Assembly (NCBI GenBank): GCA_020061705.1
Contig: JAGUXT010000044.1
Span: 1 to 54,554, forward strand
Source of the DNA: Halothiobacillus sp.
GTDB taxonomy: Bacteria; Pseudomonadota; Gammaproteobacteria; Halothiobacillales; Halothiobacillaceae
Length of the DNA: 54,554 nt
Reading direction: 5' to 3'
Shown here piece after piece: positions 16,474 through 25,037 of the stretch. Position 1 is the first letter of the stretch. Each line of letters starts with the position of its first letter. The notes under the pieces are model-generated. The model worked only from the letters and a program-made list of their open reading frames with translations. It did no database searches and was not told the origin of the DNA. The translations under genes were made by a program, and so were the position numbers.

Positions 16474-18104
16474 CACATCGGTGACACCATCTCACCCAGG
16501 CGCGCGGTGAGCTTGAGGTTTTCGCTGTAATCTACCGGCACATCGATTACACAGACTTCGTTGCTGGCAATCGCCTCGTGCAGCACGTCTTGCAGTGACA
16601 TGCCCGGTTCAATGCGGTAACCGCGTGCGCCGAAAGATTCCGCCAACTTGACGAAATCCGGATTGCCGAACTTGACGAAGGCCGGACGACCAAATTGCGC
16701 AATCTGTTTCCATTCGATCAAACCATATCCGCCATCATTCCAGATCAGCACGATGATCGGCGTGCCCAGGCGCACCGCCGTTTCCAGCTCCTGCACGTTC
16801 ATCAGAAAGCCGCCATCGCCGGTGGCCGCGACCACTGTGCGCTCCGGACGCGCCAATTTGGCAGCAATCGCCCCCGGCAAGGCGATACCCATGCTGGCAA
16901 AGCCGTTGGAAATCAGGCAGGTATTCGGAAATTCACAGCGAAACATGCGCGCTAGCCACATTTTGTGCGCACCCACATCGGAAATCACGATGTCATGCAA
17001 ATCCAGCGCGGTGCGCAAATCCCAAATCAGCTTTTGCGGCTTCATGGGCCATAGGGTATCCCGCGCATGTTCGCTCATATCGGTCTTGAGCAAGTCACGC
17101 AAGGGACGCATGGCCTGACCTTCATGTGGTTTGGCTCGCAGGGCAATGCGCTCCAGCGACAAGCCAATATCGCCCAGAACCTCGAGCGTCACGCCGTAAT
17201 GCGCGTCCACCTCCGCTGCCGCATCGTCGATGTGCAGAATGGCGCGGTCGCGGGTTGGATGCCACAAATGCGGATGGTATTCCACAACGTCATAACCAAT
17301 CGCGATAATCAGATCCGCATGATCGAAGCCTACGCCGACATAATCCTTGGCCTGCAAGCCCACGCTGCCCAGCGCCATTGGGTGCTTGAACGGAATCACG
17401 CCTTTAGCCATAAACGTATTGGCCACCGGGATATTTAACGCTTGAGCAAACGCCGCCAGCGCCTCATGCGCCCCGGCGCGAATCACGCCATTACCCGCCA
17501 GAATAATCGGGTTTTTCGCCTGCGAAATCAGTTTGGCTGCGGCGATGACCGTATGCTCAGTCGGCCCCGGACGATGCTCTTCGCCCGAATGCAGTGGCAC
17601 GCCCTCGGCAGGCATTTCCGCGATATTTTCCGGCAGCTCGATAAAGGCCGCCCCCGGCTTGGAGGCCTGCGCCAGTTTGAAAGCCTTGCGGATGGTTTCC
17701 GGCACCGTGCCCGGCGTTAACACCCGCGTCGAATACTTGGTAATCGGGCGGAACATCTCGACCAGATCAAGCACTTGGTGCGACTCCTTGTGCAAGCGCT
17801 CGGTTGAGGCCTGCCCGGCAATCGCCACCAGCGGCGCGTTATCCATGTTTGCATCCGCCACACCCGTAATCAGATTGGTCGCCCCTGGCCCCAGTGTCGC
17901 CAGACAGACCCCGGCGCGCCCGGTCAGCCGCCCATGCACATCCGCCATAAACGCAGCGCCCTGCTCGTGACGCGTGGGAATAAAACGTATCGTGCTGTTG
18001 AGCAACGCATCCAGCAGATCGAGATTTTCCTCGCCCGGCACACCAAAAATGGTTTCAACGCCCTCGGCTTCAAGGCAACGGATCACAAGCTCGGCAGTGG
18101 TCAT
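16473..18104 (-). CDS. Acetolactate synthase large subunit-like TPP enzyme
   Basis: The 543-residue protein has the three-domain TPP-enzyme layout. Motifs are FGVPGEENLDLLDAL, the proton-relay Glu in RHEQGAAFMADVHGR and LATLGPGATNLITGVADAN. The TPP motif GDGGFLMNVQELET runs through to WNDGGYG. It should condense pyruvate to acetolactate or a related 2-oxo acid. No regulatory small subunit gene follows; an EEP hydrolase does. That points to a stand-alone, AlsS-like enzyme rather than IlvB of the branched-chain pathway. The exact substrate is inference. Confidence 0.85.
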   Translation of the reverse strand: MTTAELVIRCLEAEGVETIFGVPGEENLDLLDALLNSTIRFIPTRHEQGAAFMADVHGRLTGRAGVCLATLGPGATNLITGVADANMDNAPLVAIAGQASTERLHKESHQVLDLVEMFRPITKYSTRVLTPGTVPETIRKAFKLAQASKPGAAFIELPENIAEMPAEGVPLHSGEEHRPGPTEHTVIAAAKLISQAKNPIILAGNGVIRAGAHEALAAFAQALNIPVANTFMAKGVIPFKHPMALGSVGLQAKDYVGVGFDHADLIIAIGYDVVEYHPHLWHPTRDRAILHIDDAAAEVDAHYGVTLEVLGDIGLSLERIALRAKPHEGQAMRPLRDLLKTDMSEHARDTLWPMKPQKLIWDLRTALDLHDIVISDVGAHKMWLARMFRCEFPNTCLISNGFASMGIALPGAIAAKLARPERTVVAATGDGGFLMNVQELETAVRLGTPIIVLIWNDGGYGLIEWKQIAQFGRPAFVKFGNPDFVKLAESFGARGYRIEPGMSLQDVLHEAIASNEVCVIDVPVDYSENLKLTARLGEMVSPM

Positions 18105-18178
18105 GGGAGTGGTTTTTAGGTGAGTTAATTAGTGGCCAAGAGTTTAGCAGGAAGATCGCACGGGTTACGCGAAAGAAA

Positions 18179-18199
18179 AACGCCGCAAATGGCGGCGTT
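18179..18199 (-). terminator. Intrinsic terminator of the Tat-exported hydrolase gene
   Basis: AACGCCGC (18179-18186) and GCGGCGTT (18192-18199) form an 8-bp stem with a five-base loop. On the minus strand a T-rich tract (TTTCTTTC) follows. It lies 25 bases after the stop codon of the metallo-beta-lactamase-fold gene. Confidence 0.75.
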
Positions 18200-18223
18200 A
18201 TTTTGAGACCATACATGTAAAAG

Positions 18224-19261
18224 TTAGAAGTTCGCCTGCTCCGCCTCGGTATAGGCCAGAATGGTGTAGTTACCGATATTCTCCTCAAAGCCCTTGGTGA
18301 CAGGTGCCCATTTTTTCACGCGCGGATCCGCCAGTACCATGATCTTGGCCTGCTCCAGCGGCTTGCCCTGCTTGACCGCCTGTACGCAGGCTCCGTAAAT
18401 CCCGTCAAACAGTTCGCGGTTGTTTTTCAGCACATCCGGGCCGGGAATGCCGTGTCCAGGCAGCCACACCTTGATCTTGGGCTGAAGCTTTTCCAGTTCA
18501 TCATAGGTTTTGAACGTTCCGAGATACGAGCCATCCTCCATGAACGCAATGCGACGATCCATCGCCACGTCACCCACGTGCACGATGCGGTCTTCGACAA
18601 TTTCAAAACACACATCCGCTGGCGTATGCGCCGTACCGTAATGCAGGCAGCGAATGGTCACGTCACCGTACTTGAACTCGTCGCCATGCTTCACTTCCTT
18701 GTTGGGCGCAGTCACCACCGTGCCCATCGTGGCGTTGTCGGTCGAGCGCTCCAACAGTTTGACCCAGTATTCACCCTGCCCGGTCTTGATGGCCGACATG
18801 GTGAGCGCGTGAGCGTAAATCGGCACATCCTTGTTCACCTCGACAAAGGCATGATTTCCAAGCCAGTGGTCGCCGTGATAATGGGTGTTGAACACGGCGA
18901 TAATCGGCTTGTCGGTGATTTTCTTGATCTGGCGCAGCGCCATTTCGCCAATTTGCGTGGACGCGCCCGAGTCCAGAATTACCACGCCTTTTTGCGTCAC
19001 CACGAAGCTGACATTACTCATCAACCCCTGATTTTTGGCATTTGGAAAGCCATCCGGCGCAATCACCACATAAGTATGCTCACCTAGCTTTTTGGCCGGA
19101 ATATCCGGTACGGGCGGACCTTTCACCACCATCTCCATTTCCTTGGCAAAGGCTTGCAACGGGGCGAGTGCAGGCACGCTCAACGCCCCCAAGGTGGCAG
19201 CGCTGGCGACGGTACGCAAAAAAGAACGACGGGCGTGATCGGCTGAATGTTGCTCTGACAT
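18224..19261 (-). CDS. Tat-exported metallo-beta-lactamase-fold hydrolase
   Basis: The protein of 345 residues starts MSEQHSADHARRSFLRTVAS, a twin-arginine signal with an Ala-rich hydrophobic region and a likely cleavage after QAFA. The mature part has the MBL motif NTHYHGDHWLGNH, a second His in GTAHTPADVCFEI, a metal Asp in HVGDVAMDRR and a final His in WLPGHGIPG. It resembles periplasmic hydrolases seen with sulfur-oxidation or quinoprotein systems, but the substrate is unknown. The reading frame opens five codons earlier; the ATG at 19261 is the natural signal-peptide start. Confidence 0.85.
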   Translation of the reverse strand: MSEQHSADHARRSFLRTVASAATLGALSVPALAPLQAFAKEMEMVVKGPPVPDIPAKKLGEHTYVVIAPDGFPNAKNQGLMSNVSFVVTQKGVVILDSGASTQIGEMALRQIKKITDKPIIAVFNTHYHGDHWLGNHAFVEVNKDVPIYAHALTMSAIKTGQGEYWVKLLERSTDNATMGTVVTAPNKEVKHGDEFKYGDVTIRCLHYGTAHTPADVCFEIVEDRIVHVGDVAMDRRIAFMEDGSYLGTFKTYDELEKLQPKIKVWLPGHGIPGPDVLKNNRELFDGIYGACVQAVKQGKPLEQAKIMVLADPRVKKWAPVTKGFEENIGNYTILAYTEAEQANF

Positions 19262-19525
19262 GACGCGACTCCTCAATGCATTATGTTTTAGTTTGATAAT
19301 TCTAGGCTCTTGTTGTCCTGATAGGTTCTTAACTTTTTTATTACCTCATAATGATTTTATTTATTTGTTGTTCAGCGCCCATAACCTGGGGAGCTTTGCA
19401 GCGTTGAGTATCCTGCCCGCCCTCACCCCATGTGCGCGCCTATGGGGTGGTCTTTACATAAAGACCATTCCATACAACCCAGGATTTACTCAGAGCTTCC
19501 CAAAAATTCGGCTAAGCTAGTTCGC
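19262..19525. other. Intergenic region between divergent genes, no gene seen
   Basis: This AT-rich gap lies between the Tat-exported hydrolase and zur. The stretch around 19325-19370 is T-rich and could hold promoters. I see no convincing gene, tRNA or clear Zur box. A short open frame at 19260-19520 has no support. Confidence 0.4.
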
Positions 19526-19993
19526 ATGAATCCATGCGACCACCATGCAAGCTGCCTAAGCCATGCTCTTGAGCAAGCCGAAAATCGTTGCCAAGCGCTC
19601 GGTGCCAAGCTCACCCCGCTGCGTCGGCGCGTGCTCGAACTGATCTGGGCAAACCACCAGGCGGTCAAGGCTTACGAACTCATCGACCGCCTCTCCACCG
19701 AAGATCACAGCGTCAAGCCGCCCACCGTCTATCGCAGCCTCGATTTCCTGCTCGAGCAAGGCCTGATTCACCGCATTGACAGCCTGAACGCCTTTGTCGG
19801 CTGCACCCACCCGCACGAACCGCACGACGTGCGCCTGCTGATTTGCACTCATTGCGACCAAATTACCGAACTCACCGATCCCGCGCTCGACACCGCTCTC
19901 GCCCTCGCCCTGAGTGCCACCCGCTTTCAGCCCAGCCGAGCCCATCTCGAAATCCACGGCCTTTGCGCCCACTGTCAAGAAGCATCAAAATAA
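19526..19993 (+). CDS. zur: Fur-family metal regulator, probably Zur
   Basis: The 155-residue protein has the Fur fold: winged helix around LTPLRRRVLELIWAN to PTVYRSLDFLLEQGLI, then a metal and dimer domain with CxxC pairs at Cys107/Cys110 and Cys147/Cys150. The missing Fur-type HHDH motif and the HPHEPHD segment suggest a Zur-type zinc regulator that represses zinc uptake when Zn is bound. The start at 19526 is chosen by alignment; the frame extends further upstream. No uptake genes are adjacent, so the metal is inferred. Confidence 0.8.
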   Translation: MNPCDHHASCLSHALEQAENRCQALGAKLTPLRRRVLELIWANHQAVKAYELIDRLSTEDHSVKPPTVYRSLDFLLEQGLIHRIDSLNAFVGCTHPHEPHDVRLLICTHCDQITELTDPALDTALALALSATRFQPSRAHLEIHGLCAHCQEASK

Positions 19994-19995
19994 AC

Positions 19996-20084
19996 AGGGC
20001 TTACGCAAAACCGCTCCAGCAAGGCAAAGTGACGAAGACAGTACACTTACTTGAACGCCGCTGGAGCGGTTTGGCGTAAGTCCT
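19996..20084. repeat. 89-bp MITE-like element with 25-bp terminal inverted repeats
   Basis: The left arm 19996-20020 begins AGGGCTTACGCAAAACCGCT and the right arm 20060-20084 is its inverse with two mismatches in 25. The short sequence AATAAA occurs next to both ends and may be a target duplication. It sits between the zur stop and the methyltransferase start. A related half-copy is at 4778. It has no coding capacity. Confidence 0.75.
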
Positions 20085-20101
20085 AATAAAGAGCACATAC
20101 C

Positions 20102-20713
20102 ATGAGCCTCGACCCGCAACTGATTGCCGAATGGCGCAAAGACAACCAGATCGACACCACGCTGGCCGGACAAACCCTGCGCTTTGGCACCACATGGGGA
20201 CTTTTTTCCCCACGCGAAATCGACAGCGGCACCTGGCTGCTACTCAAGCAAATCGAAGACGGCGAAATCGAAATCAACCCCACGGATGACTGCCTTGACC
20301 TCGGCTGCGGCTACGGCCCGATTGGCATCACTCTCGCCCGCCTCGCCCCCCAAGGTAAAACCTTGCTCGTGGACAAGGATTTTGTGGCGGTGGACTACAC
20401 CCGCAAAAACATCGAACTCAACCGCATTCCGAATGCCGAGGCTCTGCTCAGCAACGGCCTCGCTCATATCCCGGCGGACAGGAAATTTGATGTCATCGTT
20501 TCCAACGTCCCGGCCAAGGTCGGCAAGGAAATGCTCTACATCATGCTCGACGACGCTTACAAACACCTCAAGCCCGGTGGCCGCATCGTCCTCGTCACCA
20601 TTTCCGGCTTGCGCGAATTCTTCAAACGCACCCTGGTCGAAACCTTTGGCAATTACGACAAGGTCAAACAGGGCAAGGACTACACAGTGGCACTCGCCAT
20701 CAAGCAACAGTAA
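20102..20713 (+). CDS. Class I SAM-dependent methyltransferase (RsmC/small-domain type)
   Basis: The 203-residue protein has the SAM-binding motif I LDLGCGYGPIG near residue 62 and an acidic end of strand 2 (LLVDKD). Motif IV is VSNVPAKVG where rRNA N2-guanine methyltransferases normally have NPPF. The overall type is the methyltransferase-small domain family (RsmC/RlmG-like), but the altered motif IV leaves the substrate open. Its N-terminus contains WRKDNQIDTTLAG. It follows the MITE after zur; a weak AGAG site precedes the ATG. Confidence 0.8.
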   Translation: MSLDPQLIAEWRKDNQIDTTLAGQTLRFGTTWGLFSPREIDSGTWLLLKQIEDGEIEINPTDDCLDLGCGYGPIGITLARLAPQGKTLLVDKDFVAVDYTRKNIELNRIPNAEALLSNGLAHIPADRKFDVIVSNVPAKVGKEMLYIMLDDAYKHLKPGGRIVLVTISGLREFFKRTLVETFGNYDKVKQGKDYTVALAIKQQ

Positions 20714-20752
20714 GCTTCAACCTCAACCCAGCAACCCGATACGAGGCACATC

Positions 20753-20983
20753 ATGGAACATGGCTTTCACCCCCTCACCGAACTGTTCGACCAACTTGGC
20801 CTTCCCTCGGACGCGGCCTCGATTGATGCTTTTGTTGCCCAACACTGCCCGCTGAATTACGAAATCGCCCTCGCCGACGCGCCATTCTGGAACACTGCGC
20901 AAGCCCAGTTCATCCGTGAAACGATAGAAGCGGATGCCGACTGGGTTGAAGCGGTGGACCATCTGGATGCGTTGCTGCGCTGA
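20753..20983 (+). CDS. DUF2789 family small protein
   Basis: The 76-residue protein matches the DUF2789 family in start (MEHGFHPLTELFDQLGLPSD), in the central AHCPL-like segment (AQHCPLNYEIALADAPFW) and in the acidic end. Family members are short helical proteins of unknown function. GAGG lies six bases before the ATG. It probably shares a transcript with the methyltransferase upstream (39-bp gap). Confidence 0.85.
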   Translation: MEHGFHPLTELFDQLGLPSDAASIDAFVAQHCPLNYEIALADAPFWNTAQAQFIRETIEADADWVEAVDHLDALLR

Positions 20984-21040
20984 GATGAGATGAATTGAAA
21001 CCCGAAAGCAAGCCCTCTCAATGTTTGCACAGGAATTGCC

Positions 21041-21958
21041 ATGCTTATCAAATCGGCTGATGACAAGACTTCAGATATTGACACGCTGACAAGCTTAGCC
21101 GCTCGCCCCGATGTTTCTAGCGAAACGCGACAGCGCATAGAGCAAGAAATCCGCAATATTCAGGCAGGCGTACGCGGGGAAAGAGACGCAGCCTATGAAA
21201 TTGACTTTATTTACAAGGCATCTAACAACTGGGCAGTAATTCACGATCTTCGAATTGAGCACGAGGGGCGAGTTGCCCAAATCGACCACCTAGTTATTAA
21301 TCGGATGCTGGAAATATGGTTGTGTGAATCAAAACACTTTTCCGAGGGGGTCAGCATCAATGAGCACGGCGAGTTCAGTGCATTTTACGGTGGCAAACCA
21401 AGAGGCGTAGCTTCGCCCATTGAGCAGAACAGGAAACACGCTTCTGTTCTGGACGCGCTCTTCCGCTCGCATCGGATAGAGATTCCAAATCGTCTCGGCT
21501 TCACCATCACCCCAAAAATCAACTGTGTGGTGCTTATTTCTAAAAACGCCAGAATTTCTCGCCCCAAAACAAAAGTGGATCGCATTGATAGCATCATCAA
21601 AGTGGATCAATTGAAAGTGCATATCGAGAAATCCATGGACAGCAACCCCCTGTCGATTGGCCGGGTGATAGGAAGTGATGCACTTGAAAAAATTGCCCGT
21701 AGCATCGCAGCTACTCATCAACCCCTTTCCTTTAATTGGGCTGCACGTTTCGGTGTTGTTGACGCTCCGATTCAATCCACTCCCGTTGAAGCCACAAAGC
21801 CGTCAGAGGGTGAGGTCGACAAAAGTCTTGGCAAGTTGTTTTGCGCGTCCTGCAAGGCCAACGTGTCTTTTGCTGTCGCAAAATTTTGTTGGCATCACAA
21901 ATCTCGCTTTGACGGCAAGGTTTACTGCATGGAGTGTCAGAGTAATTTTCCAAAATAA
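21041..21958 (+). CDS. NERD-domain protein with C-terminal zinc-ribbon-like motif
   Basis: NERD domains are nuclease-related folds. Here residues 45-170 carry VRGERDAAYEIDF, a DLRIEHEGRVAQIDHLVI strand pair (Asp and Gln-Ile-Asp-His) and CESKHF, which matches the D-EXK-like layout. The C-terminal 40 residues contain CASCK, CWHHK and YCMECQ, which could bind zinc. The total length is 305 aa. Codon composition is AT-richer than its neighbours, which suggests acquisition. Activity and target are unknown. Confidence 0.83.
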   Translation: MLIKSADDKTSDIDTLTSLAARPDVSSETRQRIEQEIRNIQAGVRGERDAAYEIDFIYKASNNWAVIHDLRIEHEGRVAQIDHLVINRMLEIWLCESKHFSEGVSINEHGEFSAFYGGKPRGVASPIEQNRKHASVLDALFRSHRIEIPNRLGFTITPKINCVVLISKNARISRPKTKVDRIDSIIKVDQLKVHIEKSMDSNPLSIGRVIGSDALEKIARSIAATHQPLSFNWAARFGVVDAPIQSTPVEATKPSEGEVDKSLGKLFCASCKANVSFAVAKFCWHHKSRFDGKVYCMECQSNFPK

Positions 21959-22074
21959 CCGTTTGATGGGCAAGCATCACGAATTAGACCATCACATTCA
22001 CATCAGCAAGCAAATATTCGCTTAACCATTGCCCGCAGTTACAATCCAAATCATTACTTGCCTGTGACTACACC

Positions 22075-22962
22075 ATGACCCCAGCCCTCTTTGACTCCAA
22101 TATCCCTGGCCTGCCACTGCTGCATCGCGGCAAGGTGCGCGACATTTACGGCATCAACGACAAGCATCTGTTGATCGTCACCACCGATCGGCTCTCGGCG
22201 TTTGACGTGATTCTACCGACACCGATTGCAGGCAAGGGTGAGGTGCTGACCCAAACCGCGCTGTTCTGGTTCAAACACTTCGAGCCGATAATTCCAAATC
22301 ACTTGGCCACTGACCTCACGCTGGAAGATGTGATTCCGGATGCCTCGCTGCGCGCGTCGCTTGCCCCGCGCACCATGCTGGTAAAAAAACTCAAGGCGCT
22401 TCCTATTGAAGCCATTGCGCGCGGTTATCTTATTGGTTCGGGCTGGAAGGATTATCAGGCCACGAGGGCAGTGTGCGGCATTCCCCTGCCTGCGGGGCTG
22501 CGTTTGGCCGAAAAGTTGCCCGTGCCCATCTACACACCATCCAGCAAAGCCGCTGTGGGCGATCATGATGAAAACATCGACTTTGCGGCCACGGTGGCGC
22601 TGGTCGGTCTTGATCTCGCCACGCAGGTGCGCGACATGACACTGCGACTTTACAAGGAGGCTGCCGAGTACGCATTGGCGCGTGGCATTATTATTGCTGA
22701 TACAAAATTCGAGTTTGGTGTGGACGAAGCGGGCACGCTGCACCTGATTGATGAAGCGCTTACCCCCGATTCCTCTCGCTTTTGGCCATTGGACAGCTAC
22801 ACCCCCGGCCAAAGTCCGGAGAGTTTTGACAAGCAATTTGTGCGTGATTATCTGGAAACGCTGGATTGGGACAAACACGCTCCCGGTCCCGAGTTACCGC
22901 CAGAAATTATCGAACGCACCGCCGCCAAATACCGCGAAGCCCTGCAACGCCTGACCCACTGA
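22075..22962 (+). CDS. purC: Phosphoribosylaminoimidazole-succinocarboxamide synthase
   Basis: PurC joins aspartate to CAIR in de novo purine synthesis. The 295-residue protein contains [11 protein letters not shown] near the start, [12 protein letters not shown], the core [27 protein letters not shown] and the C-terminal [13 protein letters not shown] motif. This is the longer form common in proteobacteria with the eukaryote-like type. Beta carbonic anhydrase and bioD follow closely on the same strand. Confidence 0.96.
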   Translation: MTPALFDSNIPGLPLLHRGKVRDIYGINDKHLLIVTTDRLSAFDVILPTPIAGKGEVLTQTALFWFKHFEPIIPNHLATDLTLEDVIPDASLRASLAPRTMLVKKLKALPIEAIARGYLIGSGWKDYQATRAVCGIPLPAGLRLAEKLPVPIYTPSSKAAVGDHDENIDFAATVALVGLDLATQVRDMTLRLYKEAAEYALARGIIIADTKFEFGVDEAGTLHLIDEALTPDSSRFWPLDSYTPGQSPESFDKQFVRDYLETLDWDKHAPGPELPPEIIERTAAKYREALQRLTH

Positions 22963-22972
22963 GGCCCAAACA

Positions 22973-23629
22973 ATGTGCGATAACCACGCCACCATCAACA
23001 AACTGGTCGCCGGATTCCAACACTTCTGCCGTTCACGCGTCGAAAGCAAAGACCCCTACTACCAGGCCTTGGTGCGCGAAGGCCAGCGTCCACGCGTGCT
23101 TTTTCTAGCCTGCTCCGACTCGCGGGTGGATCCGGCTATTGTGTTCGGCACCGAACCGGGCGACCTGTTTATTATCCGCAACGTCGCCAATATCGTGCCA
23201 CCGTATGAAATCAATGCCGGGCAACACGGCGTGAGCGCGGCGATTGAATACGCTGTCAACTCGCTTGAGGTCGAACACATCATCATCAACGGGCACTCGC
23301 AATGCGGCGGTATTCGCGCCCTGTGCGAGCGTCCGGAAGATGCACATATCTCCAGCCCACACCTCGTCGGACGCTGGCTGGCACTGGCCAAACCGGCCTA
23401 CGACAAGGCGCGCGCCGACTACCCCGATGCCGACCTTAACCGTTTGGCGCATGAATGCGAGAAGGACTCGGTCATCGACTCGATCGCTAACCTGATGACT
23501 TTTCCCATGGTGCGCGAGCGCGTAGAAGCGGGGCATTTGCAACTGCACGGCTGGTATTTCGATATGGCACGCGGACAGTTGAGTGCGTGGAACCCGCAAA
23601 GTCGTCGCTTTGAACCGCTAAGCTGCTGA
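22973..23629 (+). CDS. Beta carbonic anhydrase
   Basis: This enzyme interconverts CO2 and bicarbonate. In the 218-residue protein the zinc ligands are Cys47, His108 and Cys111, with the Asp49-Arg51 dyad in ACSDSRVDP and HSQCGGI. No signal peptide is present, so it is cytoplasmic. It lies ten bases after purC. A supply of bicarbonate would suit both carboxylation in purine and biotin-dependent reactions and carbon fixation; this link is inference. Confidence 0.93.
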   Translation: MCDNHATINKLVAGFQHFCRSRVESKDPYYQALVREGQRPRVLFLACSDSRVDPAIVFGTEPGDLFIIRNVANIVPPYEINAGQHGVSAAIEYAVNSLEVEHIIINGHSQCGGIRALCERPEDAHISSPHLVGRWLALAKPAYDKARADYPDADLNRLAHECEKDSVIDSIANLMTFPMVRERVEAGHLQLHGWYFDMARGQLSAWNPQSRRFEPLSC

Positions 23630-23636
23630 CGTTTTG

Positions 23637-24290
23637 ATGCCTGAATTACCCGGACTATTCATCACCGCCAGCGACACCGGTGCGGGCAAAACCTATGTGG
23701 CGACGCGCATGGTTGAAGCTCTAACGAAACAAGGCCGCCGCGTCGCCGTGCGCAAGCCGGTGGAATCGGGTTGTGAGGAGATTGACGGGCAACTCATGCC
23801 GCTGGATGCGCAGACCCTGCGCCTCGCCGCCGGAGCATGGGAGCCACTCGCCAGCGTCTGCCCCAACCCGCTGCACGCACCCTTAAGCCCACCACGCGCC
23901 GCACGCTTCATGAAGCGCAAACTGTTTCTCGCCGACATACTTATCTCATGCACCAAACCGCAACAAGCCGACTTTTTACTCGTTGAAGGTGCAGGCGGCT
24001 TTTTTGCGCCCATTGCGGAAGATGCACTCAATGCCGACCTCGCTGCTGCACTTGGTTTACCAGTACTTCTGGTGGTTCCCGACCGCTTGGGCGCCATCAA
24101 CCAAGCCTTGCTCGGCATCCATGCCATCACCCATCGCGGCTTGTGCCTTGCAGGCGTGGTACTCAATCAATGCGATGCAGTGCGCCCGCGCGGCATGGAC
24201 AATTATGCCGACCTGCGCCTGTGGACGGGGGCGCCGATCATGCGCATCAAGAATGATGGTGGTGTCGAGGCGCTGCTGAACTGGCTTTAG
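23637..24290 (+). CDS. bioD: Dethiobiotin synthetase
   Basis: BioD forms the ureido ring of dethiobiotin from DAPA, CO2 and ATP. The 217-residue protein has the P-loop SDTGAGKTYVATRM (12-25), KPVESGCEEIDGQLMPLDAQ, and a core LVEGAGGFFAPIAEDALNADLA typical of BioD. The ATG at 23637 is preferred to the TTG one codon earlier. It is separated from bioA (49136) by 25 kb. Being next to a carbonic anhydrase is notable because BioD consumes CO2. Confidence 0.93.
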   Translation: MPELPGLFITASDTGAGKTYVATRMVEALTKQGRRVAVRKPVESGCEEIDGQLMPLDAQTLRLAAGAWEPLASVCPNPLHAPLSPPRAARFMKRKLFLADILISCTKPQQADFLLVEGAGGFFAPIAEDALNADLAAALGLPVLLVVPDRLGAINQALLGIHAITHRGLCLAGVVLNQCDAVRPRGMDNYADLRLWTGAPIMRIKNDGGVEALLNWL

Positions 24291-24366
24291 GGGCTGTTGA
24301 CGCTCTTGGCGAGCGTCTTGCCGCGCTGACCCACAGCACGGATTTGGCTTTGGATTTAGGTTTGGA

Positions 24367-24983
24367 TTTCACCTCCCCGTTTGGGGTCGCCGTGAACGGA
24401 GTGCCGAAGGTGAGGTAAACAGGCCATGGATGGCCTGTTTAGTCCCGTCGCGACATGGATGTCGCGTCGGGACGGCCTTGCCGTAGGCGCTGCGTTCACG
24501 GCTTGCCCGCAGGGCGACCCCAAGGGGTGTGTTCTTTTGGTTACTTTTCTTGCACAAACAAGAAAAATGACTCGCCCGTTGCCACGCTCATTAGCAACGG
24601 AGTACATGCGCAAGACGGGCGAAATAACCCACAAGCCTTTGTTAAGAACGGCGGCATTGTTTCGCCCATCTCTACGGTGCGACTTCGCACAAAGCATGAT
24701 TGATACGGGAGAGTAACTTTCTTTGCTTGCACAAAGAAAGTCACCAAAGAAATGCACCCCGTTGATGCCGCCCTGCGGGCAAGCCGTGAACTGACCTGCT
24801 CCAGCCGGGCCGTCTCAACGCAACATCCTGTCGCGGAGAGACTAAATGCGCCATCCATGGCGCTTTTACCCGGTCTCCACAGGCCAGCCCACGGCGGCAT
24901 CAAAAGGGGGGAGATAAATCCAAATCCGTGCCCGCTGGACTTCGGCACTCCGTTCACTGCGACCCCAAACGGGGAGGTGGAAA
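24367..24983. repeat. 617-bp imperfect palindrome (large inverted-repeat element)
   Basis: The outer arms 24367-24409 and 24940-24983 match nearly throughout (left starts TTTCACCTCCCCGTTTGGGG). Inner blocks also pair: 24421-24480 with about 24805-24870, and GTTCACGGCTTGCCCGCAGG at about 24494 with its inverse near 24770-24792. The ACTTTTCTTG segment pairs with its complement near 24725-24750. The roughly 130-bp centre is unpaired. Open frames inside it are by-products of the palindrome. Such long repeats are dispersed in some gammaproteobacteria; no transposase is present. Confidence 0.8.
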
Positions 24984-25037
24984 ACCGCGCAGTCAGTTAA
25001 GACTGTCAAAGCAAACCAAACGAATGAAAGCAGCTCC

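Noticed and set aside
24356-24957. Several open frames of 60-138 codons on both strands
   Set aside because: They lie in the two arms of the 617-bp palindrome and mirror each other; no conserved domain or credible start site.
24300-25037. Complete insertion sequence or prophage fragment
   Set aside because: No transposase, integrase or phage gene is encoded; only palindromic repeat sequence is present.
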